Below, in pieces: positions 37,527 through 46,517 of a DNA stretch of 64,000 nt (position 1 is the stretch's first letter; each line of letters opens with the position of its first letter). Position numbers and translations under genes: made by a program. This stretch comes from Marinovum sp034669705 (lineage in GTDB: Bacteria > Pseudomonadota > Alphaproteobacteria > Rhodobacterales > Rhodobacteraceae). The notes under the pieces were generated by a model. That model had not been told where the DNA came from. It searched no databases and saw only the letters and a list, made by a program, of their open reading frames with translations. The stretch lies in contig NZ_JAXMOR010000017.1 of assembly GCF_034669705.1 (NCBI RefSeq), positions 41,441-105,440 on the forward strand. The letters run 5' to 3'.

Positions 37527-38693
37527 ATGCGGGGGGACGCGATGCAGACCGGGGAAGACCCTGCCGAGGCGCTTCTGGCGCAGACGCGTGCTTTCGCCGA
37601 GCACTGCGTCGCCCCCCGTGCCGCGCGCTGGCACCGTCAGGGTCAGTTCTGCCGCAATACCCTGCGCGAGGCGGCGGCCCTCGGCCTCAGCGGGCTGCAG
37701 GTGCCGCAGGCGCAGGGTGGGCTCGGTCTGGCCTTTCCGGTCAAGGTGCAGATGGCCGAGTGTCTCGCCGCGGCGGATTTCGGCTTTGCCCTGTCGATCA
37801 TCAACACCGGCAATGTCGCCTGGAAGCTGTCGCGCGACGCAGCGCCAGAGGTCGCCGCGCGACACCTGCCCGCCCTCCTGTCAGGGGAAAAATTGGGGGC
37901 TACCGCGTTGACCGAACCACGGGCCGGGACTGACTTGGCTGCCATCGAGACCACGGCGACGAAAGAGCGTAACGGCTGGCGGCTGAGCGGCGAAAAGGCC
38001 TGGATCGTCAACGCCGCAGCTGCCGATCTGATTGTCACCTTTGCACAGACCGAACCGGGCAGCGGCGCGAGCGGTATCGCCGCTTTCCTCGTCGATGCCA
38101 CCCGTCCCGGTTTCACACGCCTGCCGCCGCCGAAAATCACCGGCCCGGCCTCCATCGGCACCGGCAGCTTCCGCCTCGATGGCTACCACGTGAAGGGAGA
38201 TGAGGTCATGCTGCCGCCCGGCCTCGCCTTCCGTACCATCCTCAACGACATCAACGGCGCGCGCACCTACGTCGCGGCGATGTGTTGCGGCATGGTGGCT
38301 GCAGCGCTCCGCATCGTCTCTGATTACGGCACCCGGCGCAAGACCTTCGGGCAGACGCTCAGCCAGCATCAGGGCTGGCGCTGGACGCTGGCCGAGACAG
38401 AGGTCGACCTGGCCGCCGCCCGCGCTCTTGTTTCCGAGGCCGCCAAGCGCGTCGAAGCGGGCGCCGACTGCCGTCACCAGGCGGCGCAGGCCAAGATTTT
38501 TGCCACCCGGATGGCGCTGCGCCACCTGCCGGCGCTGGGTCAGTTGATGGGCGCCGAGGGGCTGCGCGATCATTACCCGTTTGGTCGCCATGTCGAGGGT
38601 GCGCGGATTGCCGGGCTGGTGGATGGCACCACCGAGATCCTGCTCGAGACCCTCGCCCGGCGCCACATACCCAAAGAGGGAGAGACCCGCTGA
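37527..38693 (+). CDS. Acyl-CoA dehydrogenase-family protein
   Basis: The 388-residue product has the family layout of helical N-domain, beta-domain and helical C-domain. Conserved pieces include GATALTEPRAGTDLAAIETT and WRLSGEKAWIVNAAAADLIV, and the C-terminal FAD/active-site region ARIAGLVDGTTEILLETLAR. At the place where most family members have Tyr-Glu-Gly-Thr, with the catalytic Glu, this protein has Val-Asp-Gly-Thr. Start could also be ATG at 37542, which has a GGGGGGA upstream. It should introduce a double bond into an acyl-CoA made by the ligase encoded next, whose ATG overlaps this stop codon. Confidence 0.9.
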   Translation: MRGDAMQTGEDPAEALLAQTRAFAEHCVAPRAARWHRQGQFCRNTLREAAALGLSGLQVPQAQGGLGLAFPVKVQMAECLAAADFGFALSIINTGNVAWKLSRDAAPEVAARHLPALLSGEKLGATALTEPRAGTDLAAIETTATKERNGWRLSGEKAWIVNAAAADLIVTFAQTEPGSGASGIAAFLVDATRPGFTRLPPPKITGPASIGTGSFRLDGYHVKGDEVMLPPGLAFRTILNDINGARTYVAAMCCGMVAAALRIVSDYGTRRKTFGQTLSQHQGWRWTLAETEVDLAAARALVSEAAKRVEAGADCRHQAAQAKIFATRMALRHLPALGQLMGAEGLRDHYPFGRHVEGARIAGLVDGTTEILLETLARRHIPKEGETR

Positions 38694-40249
38694 TGACCGA
38701 ACTTCTGTACCCCATCGCGCCCGAGGCGCGCGATCCCGACAAGATCGCCTACGAAATTGCCGAGACCGGCGAGACGGTGACCTATGCCGCTTTGGAGCAC
38801 CATAGCCGGCAGGCCGCGCAACTGTTTCGGGCCTGCGGGCTGAAACCCGGCGATCACATCGCACTGCTGTCCGAGAACAACCGCCAGTTCCTCGAGATTT
38901 GCTTCGCCGCCGACCGGGCCGGGCTCTACTACACGCCGATCAGCACCCATGCGACGCCGGCCGAGGCCGAATACATCGTCGCCAATTGCGATGCCCGCCT
39001 CTGGATCGTGACCGCCAGAAAGCCCGAGATTGCCCGCCACCTCGCCGCCGCGCTGCCACAGGTGCAGCATCGCTATACCATCGGCGGCGCCGTCCCCCCC
39101 TGCGCGGACTGGGACGAGGCCCGCTCTGCCCAACCCACCACGCGCATTGCCGATGAGGCGCAGGGCCTTGACATGCTCTACTCGTCGGGCACCACCGGCC
39201 GGCCCAAGGGCATAAAGTGGCCGCGCCCCGATAGCGCCCCCGGCGGGCGCACTCGCATGGTCGACACGCTGTCGGGCATCTTCGGCTATGGTCCCGACAC
39301 CCGCTATCTGTCGCCGGCACCGCTCTATCACGCGGCGCCGCTCAGACACTCGATGACCAATATCAAGATGGGCGGCACCGTCACCATCACCCAGCGTTTC
39401 GACGCCGAGACCGCGCTGAAGCTGATCGAAAGCCGCCGCATCACCCACAGCCAATGGGTGCCCACCATGTTCCAGCGCCTGTTGAAACTGCCCGACGAGG
39501 TTCGGCAGGGCTACGACTGTTCGAGCCTGAAGGTCGCGGTCCACGCCGCCGCCCCCTGCCCGGTACACGTCAAGGAGGCGATGATCGACTGGTGGGGGCC
39601 GATCCTGCACGAATATTACTCCGGCACCGAGGGCAACGGCTTCTGCGCCCTGAACAGCAAAGAGTGGCTCGCCCATCCCGGCTCGGTCGGCCGCGCGCTC
39701 GATGGCGTGCTGCACATCTGCGACGAGGACGGCCGCGAGCTGCCCCCGGGAGAGGTCGGTACGGTCTGGTTCTCCGATGGCCGCCAGTTCGCCTATCACA
39801 ATGACCCCGACGCCACCGCCAAGGCGTATGACGCGCGCGGCTGGTCCACCATCGGCGATATCGGGCGGTTGGACGCGGACGGTTATCTTTACCTCTCGGA
39901 CCGCAAGTCCTTTGTCATCATCTCGGGCGGGGTGAACATCTACCCGCAGGAGACCGAGAACCTGCTGCTCTCGCACCCCGAGGTCGAGGACGCGGCAGTG
40001 ATCGGCGTGCCGAACGAGGATTTCGGCGAGGAGGTCAAGGCCGTGGTCCAGCTGGTGACCGGCTGCGCACCGTCGCCTGCCAAGGCGGAGGAGCTGATCG
40101 CCTTCTGCCGCGAGAAGCTTTCGCCCATCAAGTGCCCCCGCAGCGTCGATTTCCGTGACAGGCTTCCGCGGGAGGCGACCGGCAAGCTCTACAAGCGCAA
40201 GCTGCGCGACGCATACTGGAACAACGACAAGGTAAAGGTGCAGGCATGA
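38693..40249 (+). CDS. AMP-forming acyl-CoA synthetase (ligase)
   Basis: The 518-residue product starts with an ATG sharing its A with the TGA of the preceding stop. It has the AMP-binding P-loop YSSGTTGRPKGIKW, the acyl/adenylate motif HEYYSGTEGNGFCAL, the hinge region TIGDIGRLDADGYLYLSDRK and the C-terminal lysine motif EATGKLYKRKLRDAYW. It activates a carboxylic acid with ATP and CoA in the cytoplasm. Gene order places it directly before an alpha-branched-acyl pathway. Substrate length cannot be told; the family here resembles short- or medium-chain and aromatic acid ligases. Its stop overlaps the next start. Confidence 0.92.
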   Translation: MTELLYPIAPEARDPDKIAYEIAETGETVTYAALEHHSRQAAQLFRACGLKPGDHIALLSENNRQFLEICFAADRAGLYYTPISTHATPAEAEYIVANCDARLWIVTARKPEIARHLAAALPQVQHRYTIGGAVPPCADWDEARSAQPTTRIADEAQGLDMLYSSGTTGRPKGIKWPRPDSAPGGRTRMVDTLSGIFGYGPDTRYLSPAPLYHAAPLRHSMTNIKMGGTVTITQRFDAETALKLIESRRITHSQWVPTMFQRLLKLPDEVRQGYDCSSLKVAVHAAAPCPVHVKEAMIDWWGPILHEYYSGTEGNGFCALNSKEWLAHPGSVGRALDGVLHICDEDGRELPPGEVGTVWFSDGRQFAYHNDPDATAKAYDARGWSTIGDIGRLDADGYLYLSDRKSFVIISGGVNIYPQETENLLLSHPEVEDAAVIGVPNEDFGEEVKAVVQLVTGCAPSPAKAEELIAFCREKLSPIKCPRSVDFRDRLPREATGKLYKRKLRDAYWNNDKVKVQA

Positions 40250-41115
40250 ACATCGGTTTTATCGGTCTCGGCAACATGGGCGGCCCGATGGCGGCAAACC
40301 TCGCCGCCGCAGGACATCGCGTGACGGGCTTCGACCCCTCCGGCGTCCTGCCCGAGGGCGTCACCGCTGCCGACGACGCCAAGGCTGCGGTCGCAGATAC
40401 GGACGTGGTGATCCTGATGCTGCCCAACGGCGCCATCGTGGCGGAGGCGACGGCCGAGGTCCTGCCCGCGATGCAGTCCGGCGCGGTGCTCGTCGATTGC
40501 TCCACCATCGATGTCGAGACCACCCGCAGGCTCGCCGCCCGAGCCGAGGCCGCTGGCATCGCCACGCTTGACGCCCCGGTCTCCGGCGGCACGACGGGCG
40601 CGGCGAAAGGGACGCTGACCTTCATGATCGGCGGCGACGCCGCTGCCTTCGAAACCACCCGTCCGCTGTTCGACATCATGGGGCAGAAGGCGGTGTTCTG
40701 CGGACCGGCCGGCGCCGGACAGGCTGCCAAGATTTGCAACAACATGATCCTCGGCGTCACCATGGCCGCCACCTGCGAAGCCTTCGGCCTGGCCGACCGG
40801 CTGGGGCTGGACCGGCAGAGCCTCTTCGACGTGGTCAGCACCTCCTCAGGCGCCAGCTGGTCAATGAACACTTATTGCCCTGCACCCGGCGTCGGACCCG
40901 CCTCGCCCGCCGACGATGGATACCGCCCCGGTTTCGCCGCGGAGCTGATGCTCAAGGATCTGCGTCTTGGCCAGGAAGCCGCGCAGGTCTCGGGGGTTGA
41001 GACGCCCATGGGCCGCACCGCCTGCGATCTCTATACCGCCTTCGTCGATCAGGCGGAGGGCCGGGGCCGGGATTTCAGCGCCCTGATCCGCCGTTACGAA
41101 GACCAATCCGCCTGA
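40246..41115 (+). CDS. mmsB: 3-hydroxyisobutyrate dehydrogenase
   Basis: The 289-residue product starts in an ATGA overlap with the ligase. The NAD site is IGFIGLGNMGGPMAANLAAA, the substrate loop DAPVSGGTTGAAKGTLTFMI and the catalytic lysine lies in AGQAAKICNNMILGVT. The late segment MNTYCPAPGVGPASPADDGY is close to valine-pathway 3-hydroxyisobutyrate dehydrogenases, more so than to tartronate or 6-phosphogluconate relatives. It would oxidise 3-hydroxyisobutyrate or a related 3-hydroxy-2-methyl acid to the semialdehyde with NAD. The chromosomal valine pathway may hold another copy outside the window. Confidence 0.88.
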   Translation: MNIGFIGLGNMGGPMAANLAAAGHRVTGFDPSGVLPEGVTAADDAKAAVADTDVVILMLPNGAIVAEATAEVLPAMQSGAVLVDCSTIDVETTRRLAARAEAAGIATLDAPVSGGTTGAAKGTLTFMIGGDAAAFETTRPLFDIMGQKAVFCGPAGAGQAAKICNNMILGVTMAATCEAFGLADRLGLDRQSLFDVVSTSSGASWSMNTYCPAPGVGPASPADDGYRPGFAAELMLKDLRLGQEAAQVSGVETPMGRTACDLYTAFVDQAEGRGRDFSALIRRYEDQSA

Positions 41116-41264
41116 CCCCGTAGACCCGCAACACTTCAGATGGACACGCCGCAGAAAACCGCACTCGGACGCGCCTTCAAAGCGGCCCGTCGCATGCATT
41201 CGCTGTTTGAGGCGCTGAACGGGGTCGCGCCCGGTGCCGCCTCCTGATGTATTCATGTCGCGAA

Positions 41265-41294
41265 GAGAAACCGTCCACCATCGAAGGGTTTCTC
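41265..41294 (+). promoter_or_regulatory. Hairpin covering the ribosome site of the racemase gene
   Basis: GAGAAACC (41265-41272) and GGTTTCTC (41287-41294) are perfect 8-bp arms with a 14-base loop. The 3' arm includes part of the GAAGGG ribosome site (41283-41288) and ends one base before the ATG at 41296. The rest of the 180-bp gap from 41116 shows no gene I would call. Confidence 0.45.
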
Positions 41295-41295
41295 G

Positions 41296-42435
41296 ATGAC
41301 AACTGAACCAGCGGCTGAGGAAGCCCGCGGGGCGCTACACGGCGTGACCGTCATCGAGATGGCCGGCATCGGCCCCTGCCCGCTGGCCGGTCAGATGCTG
41401 GCCGACCACGGCGCCACGGTCATCCTCGTGACGCGCGACCAAGCAGAGCCCGACCCGGCCGATGTCACCCGACGCGGCAAGCACCTGATCACGCTCGACC
41501 TGAAGTCGCCTGCCGGACATGATGCGCTGCTGAGGCTTGTCGAAAGCGCGGACGTCCTGATCGAGGGCTACCGTCCGGGCGTCATGGAGCGACTTGGCCT
41601 CGCACCCGAGGAGTGCCACGCCCGCAATCCACGCTTGATCTACGGGCGAATGACCGGCTGGGGGCAGACCGGTCCGCGGGCGGATCAACCCGGCCATGAC
41701 CTCAACTATCTGTCTCTGACCGGAGCGCTGGCGGCCATGGGACCCGCCGACCGCCCGCCCTTTCCGCCGCTGAACCTGGTGGCCGATTACGGCGGCGGCA
41801 CGATGTTTCTGCTGTTCGGCGTCGTCATGGCGCTTCTCGAACGCACGACGAGCGGCAAGGGTCAGGTCATCGACGCCGCCATGATGGACGGGGTGATGTC
41901 CCTGCTCAGCCTGTTCCACGGTTGGCAGGCGCAGGGGCGGATGAGCGACGCGCGGCAGGCCAATCTCCTCGACGGGGGTGCGCCCTTCTATCGCTGCTAT
42001 GAAACAAAAGACCGCAAATTCGTCGCCCTGGCCGCAATCGAGCCGAAGTTCTACGCCGCCCTTCTGCGCGTTCTGGACTTGCCGGAGACCTGGCTCACGC
42101 AGCAATTTGTCCGATCAACTTGGCCGGACCGCGCCGCGGTCCTGCAACGCCTGTTCCGCGAACGCGACCGGGACGACTGGATGGCCCTGTTCGACGGTAC
42201 AGAAGCCTGCGTCACGCCGGTCCTCGACTGGACCGAGGTCGCCAATGACCCCCATGTCCGTGCGCGTAAAAGCATGGTCGAGCGTGGCGGGGTGAAGCAG
42301 GCACGTCCCGCGCCAAGGCTCAGCCGGACGCCTGCCGCGGTGCCGACCACGCTCAGCGCTGCGGGCGCCAACACCGCGGCGGTCCTGAGAGGAATGGGTT
42401 TCAACGACAGGGAAATCGCAGCAATGGACCTGTAG
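41296..42435 (+). CDS. CoA-transferase family III protein, alpha-methylacyl-CoA racemase-like
   Basis: The 379-residue product has the family N-terminus GVTVIEMAGIGPCPLAGQML and the segment GRMTGWGQTGPRADQPGHDL, where the His and Asp of GHDLNYLSLTGALAAMG match the racemase acid/base region by eye. DYGGGTMFLLFGVVMALLER follows. Racemases invert the 2-methyl centre of branched acyl-CoAs; true CoA-transferases in the same family move CoA between acids. The GHDL signature favours the racemase. It ends the sulfatase operon, though a 180-bp gap with a hairpin precedes it. Confidence 0.85.
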   Translation: MTTEPAAEEARGALHGVTVIEMAGIGPCPLAGQMLADHGATVILVTRDQAEPDPADVTRRGKHLITLDLKSPAGHDALLRLVESADVLIEGYRPGVMERLGLAPEECHARNPRLIYGRMTGWGQTGPRADQPGHDLNYLSLTGALAAMGPADRPPFPPLNLVADYGGGTMFLLFGVVMALLERTTSGKGQVIDAAMMDGVMSLLSLFHGWQAQGRMSDARQANLLDGGAPFYRCYETKDRKFVALAAIEPKFYAALLRVLDLPETWLTQQFVRSTWPDRAAVLQRLFRERDRDDWMALFDGTEACVTPVLDWTEVANDPHVRARKSMVERGGVKQARPAPRLSRTPAAVPTTLSAAGANTAAVLRGMGFNDREIAAMDL

Positions 42436-42668
42436 GTCATGTCTGTTGGTCGTGTTGGTGCGACGTCAATTCTGCCGCAATCGGCCAAGATCGCCTCTCC
42501 GCGTGCAGCCAGACAGCGCCGGTATCGACACTCTGCAGTGACCGACCGTTAACGCGCCTTCCCGTAGCGTCGCTGTGGCCGAAGCCCCGCTTTCGCCATT
42601 CAAAACCGGAGGCGCGCAGTCCAGCACTCCGCAAGATCCCACAGGTGGTGAACAAGTCCATTCATGCC

Positions 42669-43573
42669 TTAACCGCCTTGCAGCACCCGGTCTGCCAGCA
42701 CTGCTGCCGAAGTGCGGTTGTCGACGCCCATTTTGTGAAACACCTGCTCGAGATGCTTGTTCACCGTGCGGGCGCTGACCGACAGAATATCGGCAATGTC
42801 GCGATTGGTCTTGCCATGTGACAGCCAAAGCAGCACCTCGGCTTCGCGGGCCGTCAGGCCAAAGTCTGCTGCAAGCCGCTGGTTCTCGGACTGGCCGCCA
42901 CCGGATCGCACGCGGATCATCAATTCGCTCTCGGCGAGGCCGATCAGTGAAAGCGTCGTGTCGCCCAGCGTCATGGGCCCGGCCTGCGACACCGGAATCC
43001 GAGACACCTCGGCCAGCCAGGATTGCAGACGGTCGCTGGCGCGGCCAGAAGGAAACTCGGCGCCGATCACACCCAAGGCGCTCTGCGTGCCCCAGGACAA
43101 CCGGCCATCCGGCCATCCGGCAAGACAGCGATCACCATCTGCCCGGCATAGTCAAGCGCCGCCCGTGCGGATTGGATAGCACGGGCGTTCATCATATGAC
43201 GGGTGATCCGGGCGATCAGCTCATCCACCACCACCGGCTTGGTCACGTAATCGACGCCCCCGGCATTCAGCCCGGCCAGGATGTGCTCGGCTTCAGTCAA
43301 TCCGGTCATGAAAATCACCGGCGCGCTTTCGGAAATCGGCGGAGCTTTCAGCCGGCGGCAGGTTTCGAAACCGTCCATGCCGGGCATCATCGCGTCAAGC
43401 AGGATCACGTCGGGCCGCACCCTTTGGGTCAGCCGCAGCCCTTCTTCGCCCGAGCGCGCCACCAGCACCGTCATGCCGCCGCCTTCAAGCGCATCGCTCA
43501 CCAGCCCCAGCGTCTCGGGCGCGTCGTCGATCACCAGCACGATATAGCGCCCGTTGTCGGTCGCGGCGTTCAT
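42669..43573 (-). pseudogene. LuxR-type response regulator broken by 8-bp duplication
   Basis: The N-terminal frame (43573 to about 43100) is a receiver domain: VLVIDDAPET with the acidic pair, VILLDAMMPGMDGFE with phospho-acceptor Asp60, MTGL and TKPV. The C-terminal frame (about 43100 to 42669) holds a LuxR DNA-binding domain, GLTAREAEVLLWLSHGKTNR and DILSVSARTVNKHLEQVF. The two frames are joined across a tandem duplication of ccggccat at 43101-43116. Removing one copy restores a single frame reading AVLPDGRLSWGTQSALG. The start overlaps the kinase stop by four bases, so the pair was co-transcribed. As it stands the product lacks its DNA-binding domain. Confidence 0.8.
43101..43120. repeat. 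8-bp tandem duplication (2.5 units) in response-regulator gene
   Basis: ccggccat occurs twice in a row (43101-43108, 43109-43116), followed by ccgg. The extra eight bases shift the reading frame. It could be a fixed mutation or a slipped-strand switch. Confidence 0.85.
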
Positions 43574-46355
43574 TGTTCGATCTCCTTCAGAACCCGCGCC
43601 ACCGAGGACAGGTCGTATTGCGCAAGGTGACCGTCAAGCCGCCGGCGCAACGCAGCATCAAGCGCGCCGTCCCGCACAAGCACATCAAGCTCGCGTCTCA
43701 CCCCGGCGGCATGGCCGATGTCGGCGAGCCCGATCAGCCGACGCACCGCCTCAAGCGGCAAGCCGTTGGTGGCGGGTGCGGGCTCGGACGGGGCATCGAA
43801 GGTCAGCTCAACATTGAGCAGCCGTGACAATCGCGAAACCAGGTCATTGAGCGAATAGGGTTTGACCACAAAGGCATCGTAAAGCCGTTCGCGGTCGACC
43901 GGCTGACGCGCCTCGAGCGCATGCCCCGTGACCATGACAATTGGCGTGGCGCGGTATTTCGGGCGGGCGCGCAGGGCCTCGGCCAGCTCCCAGCCGGTCA
44001 TTTCGGGCATGTCGATGTCCAGCAGAAAAAGGTCAGGTGTGAACTCGTCGACAAAGTTCAGCGCCGTTTCGGCATCGGAGAACGGTTGCAGCAGAAAGCC
44101 CATCGGCCGCAGCACCGTTTCCAACAACCGCAGGTGATCGGCGTCATCGTCACGGCCATGATCGTCTTGCGCGCGCCGCCATATCCGGTGGCGGCAGTGG
44201 CCTCGACCCCGCCCCAGCCGCCACCCTGCGCAGGCACGCCCTGTACCGAGGGCAACATCAGGCGCACGGTAAAGGTGGTGCCCCTGCCCGGCTCGCTGTC
44301 CACCGTGATCTCGCCGCCCAGAATTTCGACCAGCAGCCGGGTAATCGTCAGCCCCAGCCCCGACCCTCCGGCGGATTTCGGGGCCAGCCGTTCAAAGGGT
44401 TTCCAGATCCGGTCGACCTGTGCCGGGTGGATGCCGATGCCGGTGTCGCGGATTTCAAAGCGGGCGATTTCGTTGCGGTATGACAGCGACAGGCTGACAG
44501 ACCCGCAGGGGGTATAGCTGATGGCATTCGACAGCAGGTTGATCAGGATCTGCCGCAGCCGCTTTTCGTCAAAATCGACCCAATCGGGCAGCTTGCCCTC
44601 GGTGGTGATGCCGAAATCAAGGCCCTTCTCGCGCGCCTGCCGTTCGAAAATTGCCGAAACCTGGCCCAGCAAGGCTGGCAGGTTGATGCGGTCGCGGTGG
44701 ATCTCAAGCCGCCCGGCCTCGATCTTGGAGATGTCGAGCAGGTTCTCGATCAGCCCGGCCAGATGCTCGGATCCGCGGCGGATTGCCTGGACCGCGCCGC
44801 GGTGATTGCGCGGCAAACCCTCGTCGCGTTCAAGCACCTGCGCATAGCCGTAAATCGCGTTCAGCGGCGTCCGCAACTCGTGGCTGATCCCGGCCATATA
44901 ACGCGTCTTGGCAAGGTTGGCGGCCTCGGCCTTCTCCTTGGCAGCCTGAAGGGCCGCATCGGTGCGTTCATGCGCCCGCACCTCGCGCAAGAGCCGCTGG
45001 GTCTGGGTGTCGGCTTCGTCGCGCGCCTTGTGGTGGCTTTCGGCGGTGAGGATGAAGGTCCAGACGATCACCCCGATCACCACCAGAACCGAGCAGAAGA
45101 TCACCGCCAGCACCGCATCGAGCGTTCCGGTGCCGGCACTGGCGCGGATCACCACCAGCAGCGCCGCAAACACCGAGGCCGGCACGAAGGTCGCGACCGC
45201 GAACAGCGCCACCCGCGTCGCCAGCGCCCGGTAGAGCCGCTCGGGCAGGCGGCGTTTCATGCTGGCGGTAAAGACATGGCCCATGCGCGCCTGCGGCTTG
45301 CAAGCATCGCGGCAAGAGGCGTCAAGGGTGCAGCACAGCGAACAGATCGGCCCGTCGTAAAACGGGCAGTCGGTCATGTCTTCGGCATCAAAACGGAATT
45401 CGCAGACACAGCATTCGGTGGTCTGACCGGGGTGCACCGGTGGCCGGGTTCCGAGATCGGGCACCGGGCGGGCAATGTAATAGCGCCCGCCGGTTTGCCA
45501 GGCAATCAACGGGGCCATCAGCATCGCCACCGAAAGCGCGATCAGCGCCGAGAAACTCTCGGCCAGCGCGCCGAACACTCCGATATAGGCCATCAGCGAT
45601 AGCGCCACCGCCGCCCCCATCGCGCCGGTGCCCACCGGGTTGATGTCATACAGATGCGCGCGGCGAAATTCGATGCCACGCGGGCTTAGCCCCAACGGCT
45701 TGTTGATCACCAAATCGGCGGTCAGCGCGCCGATCCATGCCAGCGCGACATGGGAATAAAGCCCGAGGATCGACTCGACCGCGTGAAACACCCCCAGTTC
45801 CATCAGCATCAGAGCAATTGCGACGTTGAACACCAGCCAGACCACCCGACCGGGATGCGAATGGGTCAGTCGGGAAAAGAAGTTCGACCAGGCGATTGAA
45901 CCGGCATAGGCGTTGGTCACGTTGATCTTGAGCTGTGACAGGATCACGAAAGCCCCGGTCAGCACCAATGCCAATAGCGCCGAGGGCATCACCGCCTCAT
46001 AGGCTGCGTAATACATCCGCGTCGGATCGGTGGCCTGGCGCAGCGGCACCGAGGCGTTGACCGCCAGCGTCACCAGAAACGAGCCCGCCAGCATCTTGGT
46101 CACGCCGAGCACGGTCCAGCCCGGCCCCGCTGCCAAAAGCGCCGCCCACCAGCGCCGTCGCTGGCGGGCGTTGCGCGGCTCGGGCAGAAACCGCAGGATG
46201 TCCACCTGTTCGCCGATCTGCGCGATCAGTGACAGAACCACCCCCATGGCCGCCCCGACCATCATCATCGTCGGGCCTTCCGCGCCGCGAGCGCCGGTAT
46301 AGCTGGTCCAGCTGGTCAGCTCGGCCCCGGACAGCGCCAGAAGTGCGAAGGGCAA
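43570..46355 (-). pseudogene. NCS1-permease-fused hybrid histidine kinase, truncated and frameshifted
   Basis: The main frame (46355 to about 44155) begins inside an NCS1-type transporter domain (FALLALSGAELTSWTSY; INVTNAYAGSIAWSNFFSRL). A Cys-rich cluster follows (CCVCEFRF, CSLCCTLDASCRDAC), then two membrane helices, HisKA with His at about residue 492 (SHELRTPLNAI) and the ATPase boxes LINLLSNAISYT, DTGIGI and GGSGLGLTI. The receiver domain lies in another frame: DDDADHLRLL at its start and FLLDIDMPEMTG with the Asp. One base appears missing at 44149-44155. The first four or so NCS1 helices are absent, with no plausible start before 46355. Neighbouring urea/amide genes suggest the transporter-like part sensed such a compound. 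Confidence 0.78.
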
Positions 46356-46412
46356 GATGTGCAGCCCGATCCAAAGCGGCTGGCTCCAGGCTATCAGTAA
46401 GCCCCGACGTCG

Positions 46413-46470
46413 CAGGGGGGTGCCAGACCCCCTGCCCCTGCCCCTGCCCCGCGCCCCATCGGCGCGGGGC
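46413..46470. terminator. Tandem GC hairpins upstream of urtB
   Basis: GCCCCGCGCC (46446-46455), loop ccatc, GGCGCGGGGC (46461-46470) is a perfect 10-bp stem. A second stem, CAGGGGG (46413-46419) with CCCCCTG (46428-46434), lies beside it. The position relative to the permease gene is the same as that of the hairpins that follow the seven binding-protein genes here, but the binding-protein gene is missing. Confidence 0.55.
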
Positions 46471-46517
46471 CAGTCCGCGCCACAGATTCCTTTCAGTCAC
46501 ATTCGCAAAGGTGAGCC

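Noticed and set aside
41140..41248. Short frame beginning MDTPQKTALGRAFKAARRMH between mmsB and the racemase-like gene
   Set aside because: It has only 35 codons, no ribosome site and no recognisable family, so it cannot be supported as a gene.
46435..46452. Run of GC-rich hexamer repeats (cccctg) as a phase-variable tract in the kinase leader
   Set aside because: The unit length is a multiple of three and the copies lie outside any supported coding sequence, so copy-number change would not switch a frame.
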